A DNA stretch of 15,864 bases from contig CALMOO010000058.1 of assembly GCA_937871705.1 (NCBI GenBank), forward strand, positions 1 to 15,864. Direction: 5' to 3'. Each line of letters begins with the position of its first letter. Position 1 is the stretch's first letter. The notes under the pieces are model-generated. The model had not been told where the DNA came from. It worked only from the letters and a program-made list of their open reading frames with translations, and made no database searches. This document shows, piece after piece, positions 1 to 6,010 of the stretch. The DNA comes from an uncultured Hymenobacter sp. GTDB lineage: Bacteria; Bacteroidota; Bacteroidia; Cytophagales; Hymenobacteraceae. Position numbers and translations under genes: made by a program.

Positions 1-435
1 GGGCAGGTAGGCGGGGTCGGCCGGCTCGTGGGCGTAGTCCCAGGGTCGGGTCGTGAGCACCATGCCCCAGATGACCAGCCCCTGCCCGGCGCGTTCTTCC
101 ACCGCCAGCAGGTGCCCCGGCCGCTGCACGGTGGGGCTGAGGCGGCGCAGCTCCTGCGCGCGATAGGGCAGGGCGTGCGTGAAGCGCAGCACCTGGTGGC
201 GAGCCGAGCGGCGCGCCGGGTCGGCCAGGACCTGCTCGGGGGCCAGCACCAGGTGGCCCAATACGGGGCGCGTTTCTTCTTGGAGCAGGCTGGCCTGGTA
301 GGCCACGGCCAGCAGCTCTGTCAGCACCTGCTGGGCGGGTAAGGGGTAGCCGTGAGGGGGCCAGTGGGGTGGCAGCGCCGCGGCAACATCGGGGGGTAGG
401 CGTAGGAATTCATCGGGGGCAGGAAGGCAGGACAA
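1..435 (-). CDS. Putative DACNV sensor-domain protein, N-terminal part (runs off left edge)
   Basis: A minus-strand frame stays open from the TAG at 468-466 to the window edge and reads as a real protein over 145 codons. Recognisable stretches are VLTELLAVAYQASLLQEE, LRRLSPTVQRPGHLLAVEE and GLVIWGMVLTTRPW. From memory these match the 'probable sensor domain DACNV' family, which sits N-terminal to diadenylate-cyclase-like (DisA_N-related) domains. The C-terminal part that would confirm this lies outside the window. No in-frame ATG exists between the stop and the conserved body, so I place the start at TTG 435. The ATG at 413 is in another frame that soon hits a stop. The gene is divergent from the Crp/Fnr gene, about 125 bp away. 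A role in nucleotide second-messenger sensing would be pure inference. That it is a coding region is fairly sure; the family call is moderate. Confidence 0.55.
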   Translation of the reverse strand, partial: MSCLPAPDEFLRLPPDVAAALPPHWPPHGYPLPAQQVLTELLAVAYQASLLQEETRPVLGHLVLAPEQVLADPARRSARHQVLRFTHALPYRAQELRRLSPTVQRPGHLLAVEERAGQGLVIWGMVLTTRPWDYAHEPADPAYLP

Positions 436-465
436 AAGCCAGCAGGCGCAGGGGCCGCTGTAAAA

Positions 466-498
466 CTAGCGGTGGCCAGGGGAGGACCACCGCGCTAG
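466..498. promoter_or_regulatory. Imperfect dyad in divergent intergenic region
   Basis: Left arm ctagcggtgg (466-475) faces right arm ccaccgcgctag (487-498). The arms are perfectly complementary except for two extra bases in the right one, with 11 bases between them. The dyad lies between the minus-strand DACNV-like gene and the plus-strand Crp/Fnr gene. It could be an operator, for example for autoregulation by the Crp/Fnr protein, or part of a 5' hairpin. No canonical Bacteroidota -7 element (TAnnTTTG) was found nearby. Confidence 0.3.
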
Positions 499-559
499 CC
501 ATCCCAACTTGCGCGTTCCTTCCTACTTCGACCGGGCTTGCGCCCTCCTTCCCTTTCGT

Positions 560-1138
560 ATGACGCCGCACGAGCTGCTGTTCACCGTTATTCGCCACTT
601 CATCCCGCTGGCCCCGGCCGAGGAAACCCTGCTGGAAGAGTTATTCGTGGCCGAGCAGGTGCCCAAAGGCGGCTTTTTTCTGCGCCCGGGCGAGGTGAGC
701 CGCAAAGTCGCCTTCGTCGTGGAAGGCGTGTTCCACAACTTTCGCAACCGCGACGGGCAGGAGCATTCCTTTTACTTTGGCCGCGAGCGCGAGTTTATCG
801 GCGACTACAGCAGCTTTTTGCCGGCCCAGCCCGCCGTGCACGCCATTCAGGCCCTAGAGCCGGCGCGCCTGCTCACCATCTCCTATGACAACCTGCAACG
901 CCTCTACCGCGAGGTGGGCGCGGGCGAGCGCTTTGGCCGCTTGGTGGCCGAAATGCTGTTCGTGGATGTGCTGGGGCAGCTCGCCTCCTTTTACGAAGAG
1001 ACGCCCGAGGAGCGCTACGCCCGCTTTGTGCGCCTCTATCCCGACTTGCAGCAGCGCATTCCCCAGTATTACATCGCCTCCTACGTGGGCGTCAAGCCCC
1101 AGTCGCTGAGCCGCATTCGGAGCCGCGCGGTTTTATAA
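560..1138 (+). CDS. Crp/Fnr family transcriptional regulator
   Basis: A 192-residue protein with the layout of the short Crp/Fnr-type regulators of Bacteroidota. A cyclic-nucleotide-binding-like beta-roll spans roughly residues 25-115, including PGEVSRKVAFVVEGVFHNF and REREFIGDYSSF. A dimerisation helix follows at about 118-147. A short C-terminal helix-turn-helix ends in YIASYVGVKPQSLSRIRSR (171-189). No residues typical of true cAMP binding can be assigned, so the ligand is unknown. I chose ATG 560 over the ORF opening at 509, because the 17 residues before it (starting MRVPSYFDRA) do not resemble the family N-terminus, while MTPHELLFTVIRHFIPL does. It leads a plus-strand cluster with the DUF4267 and DUF1772-like genes, 88 bp upstream of the first, and may regulate them (inference). 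Confidence 0.88.
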   Translation: MTPHELLFTVIRHFIPLAPAEETLLEELFVAEQVPKGGFFLRPGEVSRKVAFVVEGVFHNFRNRDGQEHSFYFGREREFIGDYSSFLPAQPAVHAIQALEPARLLTISYDNLQRLYREVGAGERFGRLVAEMLFVDVLGQLASFYEETPEERYARFVRLYPDLQQRIPQYYIASYVGVKPQSLSRIRSRAVL

Positions 1139-1226
1139 GCGGCGGGGCATTTATGCACTTGAGTGAATGACTGGCGGGTGGGGGAGGCGGGACCTTTGTC
1201 CTATACTTAACCCCCTGCTACTCGTC

Positions 1227-1646
1227 ATGACACGTCGCAACCTCACCCGCGGGCTTTGCCTGCTCCTCGGCCTTGGAATGGTTTTTATTGGCGCCCGGTT
1301 TCTGCTGGCCCCCCGCCTGGGGGCTGAGGGCTACGGCGTGTTTTTACCCCCGACCGACGTACAGTACGCTTTTCACTACGCCAAGGGAATTCGCGACATC
1401 TTCTCGGGCCTGCTGCTGGCGCTCTTCGCTGGTCTGGGCTACGACCGGCCCCTGGCCTGGGTCACGCTGTTTGGGGCGCTGATTCCGAGCGTGGACCTGA
1501 CCATCGTCCTCGCCCAGCCCACTGGCTCACTGGCGCTAGCCACGCCACACCTGATAGCCATCGTGCTGCTCGTAGGGCTAACGATTTCGCTCTTTACGCT
1601 GGCCCGTCCGGTTGCTGCTCCCACCGCTTCGCCTTCCCTGGTATGA
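1227..1646 (+). CDS. DUF4267 family small membrane protein
   Basis: A 139-residue, mostly hydrophobic protein with about four membrane segments (roughly residues 9-27, 56-71, 75-95 and 107-125). The loop AKGIRDIFSG (52-61) after a short soluble stretch, and the helix LIPSVDLTIVL, match the pattern I associate with DUF4267 proteins; the function of that family is unknown. I preferred ATG 1227 (MTRRNLTRG, positively charged before the first membrane helix) to the ORF opening at 1167, which adds 20 residues unlike a membrane-protein N-terminus. Its TGA overlaps the ATG of the next gene (ATGA, 1643-1646), so the two are probably translationally coupled and may act together in the membrane. Confidence 0.75.
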   Translation: MTRRNLTRGLCLLLGLGMVFIGARFLLAPRLGAEGYGVFLPPTDVQYAFHYAKGIRDIFSGLLLALFAGLGYDRPLAWVTLFGALIPSVDLTIVLAQPTGSLALATPHLIAIVLLVGLTISLFTLARPVAAPTASPSLV

Positions 1647-2119
1647 GCACTCCCTGGCTACAGGCCTTGGCGGCCCTGGCGCTGCTGAGCACCGGTGTGG
1701 TATATGGCACCGACGTCTTCTTTGCCCTGGTGGCCCGCCCCGCCCTGCGCCGGGTCGACGCGGCCAGTATGACTAAAGTGCTGGGTCACTTGCACGCCGT
1801 GGGTGATACCCGCATGCCCCTGCTCGGGGCCACGGGGCTGCTCGCCACGGGGGGACTGGCGCTGGCAGCCGGCGGCTGGCACACGCGGCCCGGTAGCTTG
1901 GCCCTGCTGGCCCTGCTAGGCTTGCTAACCCACTTAACGGCGTACCTGCGCGTGGCTAAGCCCGTGAACCAGGCCCAAACGGCCGCCGCGCAGCATGACA
2001 TCATGCCGCCCGATGCGCGGGCCTTGCAAACCCGCTGGGACAGTGTCATCAGCCTGCGGGCTGGGGCCCTCACGGTGGCCATGAGCGCCCTACTGGCGGC
2101 CGCGGTGCAGCTCCCCTAG
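1643..2119 (+). CDS. DUF1772 / anthrone-oxygenase-like membrane protein
   Basis: A 158-residue protein with four predicted membrane helices (about 6-33, 58-78, 85-103 and 138-156). Features resembling the DUF1772 group are the N-terminal helix with GTDVFFALVARPALRR, the central YLRVAKPVNQ segment, and the C-terminal RALQTRWDSVISLRAG before the last helix. Fungal relatives of DUF1772 include anthrone oxygenases, but most bacterial members are uncharacterised and no catalytic activity can be claimed. It starts inside the stop codon of the DUF4267 gene, so the pair forms one translational unit, probably downstream of the Crp/Fnr gene in the same transcript. Confidence 0.7.
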   Translation: MSTPWLQALAALALLSTGVVYGTDVFFALVARPALRRVDAASMTKVLGHLHAVGDTRMPLLGATGLLATGGLALAAGGWHTRPGSLALLALLGLLTHLTAYLRVAKPVNQAQTAAAQHDIMPPDARALQTRWDSVISLRAGALTVAMSALLAAAVQLP

Positions 2120-2170
2120 GGGCACTGGGGTAGCCACGCGACCCGCTTCCATTCTACCCACTCCCTCTCC

Positions 2171-2884
2171 TTGCTCAGCACCCTTTTTGCTTCCTCCTGT
2201 CATGAAAAAATCACTAACCGACTGTACCAAATCAGTTTAGGAGCAGTTAATGCCTTCCTTATTGACGATGAGGGCCTGACGCTGGTCGATACCGGCCTGC
2301 CCGGCAGCACGGCTAACATCTTCGCTGCCCTGTGGGAAGCCGGCAAGAACCCGGCCGACATCAAGCGCATCATTCTTACCCATTTGCACGCCGACCACAG
2401 CGGCAATGCCGCCGACATCAAGCGCCAGACCAACGCCCGCGTGTATGCCCACCACATCGATGCCCCCTTGTTGGAACAAGGCATCAGCGGCCGGCCCCTG
2501 ACGCTTACCCCAGGCCTTGTAAATAAACTCATTTACAAGCTGATTATCAAAGGCCCGATTACGACTGTGGCGCCCGTAGCGGTGGAAGAAAAGCTCAGTG
2601 ACGGCGACGTTATTCCGCTGCTGGGGGGCATCCAGGTGGTGCATACACCGGGCCATAGTGCCGGGCACGTGGCGCTGCTACTGCCCAGCGAGGGCGTGCT
2701 CATTGCGGCCGACCTCTGCTCGCACGTGCTAGGCTTGGCCTATAGCACCCTCTACGAAGACCGAACGCTAGGTCGGCAGAGTATTCTAAAAGCTAGCGAT
2801 TTGTCGTTCGAAACGGCCTTGTTTGGGCACGGCCGACCGTTGCAGGGACAGGCCAATAAACAGTTACGGGCCAAATTTGAGTAG
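2171..2884 (+). CDS. MBL-fold metallo-hydrolase (start uncertain, possible frameshift at start)
   Basis: A metallo-beta-lactamase-fold hydrolase. With a TTG start at 2171 it has 237 residues: HLHADH at 71-76 (zinc ligands H71, H73, D75, H76), HTPGHSAGH at 158-166 (H162), AADLC with D181, and FGHG with H220. The set of metal ligands looks complete, so the enzyme should be active; the substrate is unknown. The family N-terminus is normally of the type MKKITNRLYQ. Here ATG 2202 followed by six A gives that start only if one more A is present; as written it runs out of frame into an early TAG. The in-frame route needs a TTG start and an odd leader (LSTLFASSCHE). The options are a sequencing indel, a genuine recent frameshift, slippage, or a true non-ATG start. 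It lies about 50 bp after the DUF1772-like gene. Confidence 0.85.
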   Translation: MLSTLFASSCHEKITNRLYQISLGAVNAFLIDDEGLTLVDTGLPGSTANIFAALWEAGKNPADIKRIILTHLHADHSGNAADIKRQTNARVYAHHIDAPLLEQGISGRPLTLTPGLVNKLIYKLIIKGPITTVAPVAVEEKLSDGDVIPLLGGIQVVHTPGHSAGHVALLLPSEGVLIAADLCSHVLGLAYSTLYEDRTLGRQSILKASDLSFETALFGHGRPLQGQANKQLRAKFE

Positions 2885-2901
2885 CTACCTCAAGACTGCG
2901 G

Positions 2902-3021
2902 CTAAGCGGCGCGCTTGAGGGTTCCCAGGCCTAGGGCCAAGGCATTGAAGGGGAAGCGGTTGAAGAGTAATCTGCGGCAGCTACCCTCCCAAAAGTGACT
3001 TTTGAGCTGACCTCCAACGAC
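2902..3021 (-). pseudogene. Possible transposase C-terminal remnant
   Basis: On the minus strand a 40-codon stretch is open between the TAG at 3024-3022 and a TAG at 2904-2902. It reads LKSHFWEGSCRRLLFNRFPF and then NALALGLGTLKRAA before the stop. It has no start codon and looks like the basic, aromatic tail of a DDE transposase, which fits the mobile-element debris in this area. I cannot name the family. It could also be a chance open stretch in GC-rich DNA. Confidence 0.3.
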
Positions 3022-3061
3022 CTAGTTAGTTACGCTCGAAACAGAAGCTACTTAAAACTTA

Positions 3062-3116
3062 AACAAAAAGCAGAACAGCTGCCAATACAAGTCTAGCAGC
3101 TGTTCTGCTTTTTGTT
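3062..3116. terminator. Perfect 21-bp inverted repeat, probable bidirectional terminator
   Basis: Positions 3062-3082 and 3096-3116 are exact reverse complements over 21 bases, with a 13-base loop. The core is gcagaacagctgc facing gcagctgttctgc, flanked by an A-run on the left and a T-run on the right. That is the layout of a factor-independent terminator working in both directions. It lies 177 bp after the MBL hydrolase stop and before the small lipoprotein gene. A perfect 21-bp stem is longer than most terminators. Confidence 0.75.
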
Positions 3117-3140
3117 CAATTACATTAATGTCTGTTATAC

Positions 3141-3163
3141 CCACCACCCCGGAATAGTGGTGG
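3141..3163. repeat. Small inverted repeat (7-bp arms)
   Basis: ccaccac (3141-3147) faces gtggtgg (3157-3163) across 9 bases, followed by a short T-run. It could be a second, weaker terminator 25 bp after the perfect hairpin. From here to the lipoprotein start at 3343 I see only AT-rich DNA, where its promoter must lie, and no good match to TAnnTTTG. Confidence 0.3.
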
Positions 3164-3342
3164 TTTTGGCCGGCCGCGCCGTGTTTTTCAGCGTGGTATT
3201 TTTTCGGTGTTGCCTACTAAAAAATTAGCTTTTTTACTCATCACTAACATCGATGCAACGATTCACGTTAAATTGGTATCATCTCGCTAGTTATCAGGCC
3301 ATTTCACGGCCGATTATCCCTCCTTGCTAGTTGATGCCCATT

Positions 3343-3753
3343 ATGAAAGCACTTTCGCTACTTGCCCTGGCCACTTTGAGCCTGCTGACCATGAGCAACA
3401 GTTGCCGCCAAGAGGAGGCTGTTTCCCCCGAGTCCGATGTAACGAGCGGGCGGTTGGTCGAGCAGCAGACCACCTATGATGTGACGGGACAAAACCCGCG
3501 CCCACGCTGGATTATCGACCTGGCCCCGCTCTCGCTCGCTGGCTATCAGGGCACGCTCTACTCCCAAGCCAAAGTCTTTACACTGCCCTCAAACACCACC
3601 TACCAGGCAGGCCAGACCATTTCGTTTCACTACCAGCTCGTGCCCTATGCCGGGCAGACGCCGTGGAAAACGGGGTACGAATTGCGCGCTGTCCCCGCAA
3701 CGCCGCCCGGCGCGACGGCACTGCCTGAAATCATCCTTTCGGACGTCCACTAG
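3343..3753 (+). CDS. Small hypothetical secreted lipoprotein
   Basis: A 136-residue protein starting MKALSLLALATLSLLTMSNS followed by C21. This is a short lysine-led hydrophobic signal with a weak lipobox (SNS before the Cys), typical of Bacteroidota lipoproteins. ATG 3343 is preferred to ATG 3334 because it puts the lysine directly before the hydrophobic core. The mature part is beta-rich in character (TTYQAGQTISFHYQLVPYAG), hinting at a small surface domain, but I do not recognise the family. It stands alone between hairpins and the insertion sequence. That the gene is real is likely; its function is unknown. Confidence 0.7.
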   Translation: MKALSLLALATLSLLTMSNSCRQEEAVSPESDVTSGRLVEQQTTYDVTGQNPRPRWIIDLAPLSLAGYQGTLYSQAKVFTLPSNTTYQAGQTISFHYQLVPYAGQTPWKTGYELRAVPATPPGATALPEIILSDVH

Positions 3754-3757
3754 CCTA

Positions 3758-3791
3758 AGCCCCACCGCCAAAGAGTAGTTTACGTGGGGCT
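3758..3791. terminator. Hairpin just after the lipoprotein gene
   Basis: agccccac (3758-3765) is perfectly complementary to gtggggct (3784-3791), with an 18-base loop. It starts 5 bases after the lipoprotein stop codon. No T-run follows, so a role as terminator or 3' stabiliser is only suggested by position. Confidence 0.35.
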
Positions 3792-3942
3792 ATTCCAGCC
3801 ACTGTATTTCCTCGTCCAGCACGATATGGCCTTCTTATAGCAGCAGGGGCATGAAATTACGCTAAGCCCTGCCAAGGAGATGACTTTCTCAGTCTGCGTA
3901 GCCCGTTAGGTCGTAGGTATAGAATTTCCTCGTACGGCGCAT
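3790..3942 (-). pseudogene. Decayed minus-strand reading frame beside the IS
   Basis: Reading leftward from ATG 3942, one single frame gives four protein-like segments: MRRTRKFYTYDLTGYAD, stop, ESHLLGRA, stop, RNFMPLLL, stop, EGHIVLDEEIQWLE, stop at 3792-3790. Sensible composition in one frame across three internal stops suggests the remains of a small gene inactivated by point mutations. It lies 35 bp from the left end of the insertion sequence. I do not recognise the family. Chance cannot be ruled out over only 51 codons. Confidence 0.35.
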
Positions 3943-3976
3943 CGCCCGGCCGCGTGGACCCCGCCTGGGCTAACAA

Positions 3977-4012
3977 GGGGTTCTTCTTGCAAAAGGATAC
4001 TGTTGGCGAATT
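3977..4012 (+). repeat. Left terminal inverted repeat of the IS
   Basis: It begins ggggttcttcttgcaaaagg and ends actgttggcgaatt. It matches the reverse complement of 5722-5757 at 34 of 36 positions. The outer boundary is set at gggg, because complementarity breaks two bases beyond it. Confidence 0.85.
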
Positions 4013-4063
4013 GGTTTTGGGGTAAAAGGGCTATTTTCGGAGGCATCTTAACTGCCTCTGCTC

Positions 4064-5716
4064 ATGAGCCTACACCCCCAACCCAGCACGCCTGTTCCGC
4101 TCCAAACACGCCAGGTAGCGCAGGCTGCATTCCCACGCGGCAATCGCTATATGCAGTTGCGCGATGCTTTGGGCACTCTTTATGACGACGCCCTCTTTGC
4201 CGACCTGTTTCCACCACGCGGGCAAGCGGCCCAGGCGCCCTGGCAGTTAGCGGTGGTGACGCTGCTGCAATTTGCCGAAAATCTCTCCGACCGCCAAGCG
4301 GCCGATGCCGTGCGCAGTCGCATTGATTGGAAATATCTGCTGGGTTTGGAATTGACCGATGCCGGGTTTGACTTTAGCATCCTATCTGAATTTCGGCAGT
4401 GTCTAGTAACCGGCAAGGCCGAGGAACGCCTACTCAATCATCTGCTGCGCTGTTGCCAGGACCAGCAGTGGCTGAAAGCCGGGGGCAAACAGCGAACGGA
4501 CTCGACCCATGTACTGGCCCGTGTCTGGGACATGAACCGGTTGGAGTGCGTGGGAGAAACCATGCGCTTCACGCTTAACAGCTTGGCCACGCTCCTGCCC
4601 GACTGGTTAGCCCGCCAGCTGCCACCGGAGTGGGCCGCCCGGTACGGTCCCCGCGCCGAGGAGTACCGCCTGCCACACACCAAACCCCAGCGATTGGCCT
4701 ATGCCCAGCAAGTCGGGCAGGACGGCTGGTGGCTGCTAGAGCGAATAGAACGGGATGAGCAGGCGGCCATGCTGTGGCAGCTGCCGACCATTGATATCCT
4801 GCGCCGAATCTGGCTACAGCAGTTTCAGGTGGTGGACGGCCAACTCAACTGGCGTGTGGAGAATCAGGGAGAATTACCACCTTCCGCGCAACTTATCAGC
4901 TCCCCCTATGATATAGAAGCCCGCTTCAGTCGCAAACGCACCACGACATGGGTGGGCTATAAAGTCCATTTGAGCGAGACCTGCGAAGCCGACCAGCCGC
5001 ATCTGATTACGCAGGTAGCGACCACCGTCAGCACCGAGGCGGACTCGACTACCTTGCCGCAGATTCAGCAGGGATTGGCGGACAAGTCGTTACTACCGGT
5101 GCAGCAGTTGGTAGACACCGCTTATGTGAGCGCCGAGCTGCTGGTCCAGAGTCAGCAACTCCATCAGGTGGAGTTAGTCGGGCCCGCGCGGAAAGACCAG
5201 AAATGGCAGGCCTTAGCGGGGCAAGGGTATGCGGCGGCGGATTTCCACGTGGATTGGGACGCTCAGCAAGCCACTTGTCCCCAAGGGCATACGTCGCAAT
5301 CTTGGTTCCATACGACTGAAAACGGCCAGCCCCGCGTGTTTATCAAATTCTCCCGTAAGCAGTGCGGGCCCTGCCCCGTTCGTTCCCAGTGCACGCGCAT
5401 GAAACGCCGAGCCATTAAGCTGCGAGCTGATGCCCCGTATCACGCCTTACAAGCTGCCCGCGCGCGCGACAGTCAAGCGGACTGGCCCTTGCTCTACAAT
5501 CAGCGAGCAGGAATTGAGGGCACCCTCTCACAAGGGGTTCGCAGCTTTGGCCTGCGCCGCTCACGCTATGTGGGCCTGGCCAAAACCCATGCTCAGCACC
5601 TCTTTATGGCCACGGCGATGAACCTGTGCCGTATCATTAATTGGCTGAACGAGGTGCCGTTAGCCCAGACCCGTCGAGCCGCCTTCAAGCGATTAATTCC
5701 ATTAGCAATGGCTTAA
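4064..5716 (+). CDS. IS1182 family transposase
   Basis: A 550-residue DDE transposase. The N-terminal region (about 30-130) with LLQFAENLSDRQAADAVRSR and DWKYLLGLEL is typical of the IS1182 N-terminal domain. The likely catalytic triad is D146 in TDSTHVLA, D351 in VDTAYVSAELL and E485 in RAGIEGTLSQGVRSFGLRR. Cysteines C405, C434, C437 and C443 form a zinc-ribbon-like cluster between the second D and the E, as in related transposases. Length is normal and no frameshift is seen. ATG 4064 is 51 bp inside the left inverted repeat, and the stop is 5 bp before the right one. Expression probably depends on a promoter within the left end. The protein would cut and rejoin the element's ends. Confidence 0.93.
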   Translation: MSLHPQPSTPVPLQTRQVAQAAFPRGNRYMQLRDALGTLYDDALFADLFPPRGQAAQAPWQLAVVTLLQFAENLSDRQAADAVRSRIDWKYLLGLELTDAGFDFSILSEFRQCLVTGKAEERLLNHLLRCCQDQQWLKAGGKQRTDSTHVLARVWDMNRLECVGETMRFTLNSLATLLPDWLARQLPPEWAARYGPRAEEYRLPHTKPQRLAYAQQVGQDGWWLLERIERDEQAAMLWQLPTIDILRRIWLQQFQVVDGQLNWRVENQGELPPSAQLISSPYDIEARFSRKRTTTWVGYKVHLSETCEADQPHLITQVATTVSTEADSTTLPQIQQGLADKSLLPVQQLVDTAYVSAELLVQSQQLHQVELVGPARKDQKWQALAGQGYAAADFHVDWDAQQATCPQGHTSQSWFHTTENGQPRVFIKFSRKQCGPCPVRSQCTRMKRRAIKLRADAPYHALQAARARDSQADWPLLYNQRAGIEGTLSQGVRSFGLRRSRYVGLAKTHAQHLFMATAMNLCRIINWLNEVPLAQTRRAAFKRLIPLAMA

Positions 5717-5721
5717 TAGTG

Positions 5722-5757
5722 AATTCGCCAACAGTATCTTTTTGCCAGAAGAACCCC
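5722..5757 (-). repeat. Right terminal inverted repeat of the IS
   Basis: It starts aattcgccaacagtat and ends gaagaacccc, the reverse complement of the left end at 3977-4012 apart from two substitutions. It lies just after the transposase TAA (5714-5716). Confidence 0.85.
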
Positions 5758-5768
5758 TACTTAGGACC

Positions 5769-5894
5769 TCAAACTGTCCAGTGTAACTCAACCACCTCAA
5801 TTGCATTATCAGCCGTACTGAACCCTGTTCTATCTAGATGAGCTACTAGGCTTTTCTCCTTGCAACGAAACGACCAATCGGCTAAAGCAACCAG
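5769..5894 (-). other. Unassigned 42-codon open stretch in IS right flank
   Basis: On the minus strand a frame is open from the TAG at 5897-5895 down to a TGA at 5771-5769. It reads SLVAHLDRTGFSTADNAIEV and then VELHWTV before the stop. There is no ATG, so it would be a gene tail or a fragment. The composition looks protein-like but I do not recognise it. The stretch could instead be noncoding DNA of another repeated element. Confidence 0.2.
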
Positions 5895-5895
5895 C

Positions 5896-5926
5896 TAATC
5901 GGTATAGTAGCGGCTATAGCCGATTA
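5896..5926. repeat. Hairpin upstream of the dioxygenase gene
   Basis: taatcggtatag (5896-5907) pairs with ctatagccgatta (5914-5926) over 12 base pairs with one bulged base and a 6-base loop. A related half-copy, aatcggcta, occurs at 5876-5884. It sits 28 bp before a candidate -7 element, so it may be a terminator for whatever reads in from the left, or an operator for the dioxygenase gene. Confidence 0.4.
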
Positions 5927-5953
5927 CGGGAGGGAAGCAACCAACGTTGGGGT

Positions 5954-5961
5954 TATTTTTG
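5954..5961 (+). promoter_or_regulatory. Candidate Bacteroidota -7 promoter element for the dioxygenase
   Basis: TATTTTTG fits the TAnnTTTG consensus of Bacteroidota housekeeping promoters exactly and lies about 50 bp before ATG 6011. No good TTG -33 element is present 19-21 bp upstream, so the call rests on one box and its position. Confidence 0.35.
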
Positions 5962-6010
5962 GTTCAGCAAGTTCAGTTCGCCGCTTGTCCAGCTTGCCAA
6001 GTTTATTCCC

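Larger units (their letters stand above)
3977..5757 (+). mobile_element. IS1182-family insertion sequence, apparently complete
   Basis: The element is about 1.78 kb: two 36-bp terminal inverted repeats with two mismatches enclose a single full-length transposase gene. Outside the repeats, CTAA at 3970-3973 mirrors TTAG at 5761-5764, so the symmetric region may extend a few bases further. I found no clear direct target duplication in the immediate flanks. The size and single-gene layout fit the IS1182 family. With an intact gene and intact ends the copy may be active. Confidence 0.85.

Noticed and set aside
28..342. Plus-strand open frame of 104 codons at the left edge
   Set aside because: The minus strand in the same place reads as a family-like protein, while the plus frame is rich in Gly, Gln, His and Arg and lacks domains.
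3062..3163. CRISPR-like or attachment-site interpretation of the hairpins
   Set aside because: Only single inverted repeats are present, with no repeated spacer architecture, no integrase gene and no tRNA nearby.
5641..5841. Plus-strand open frame crossing the IS right end
   Set aside because: It overlaps the transposase tail in another frame and spans the IS boundary, so it is not expected to be a gene.
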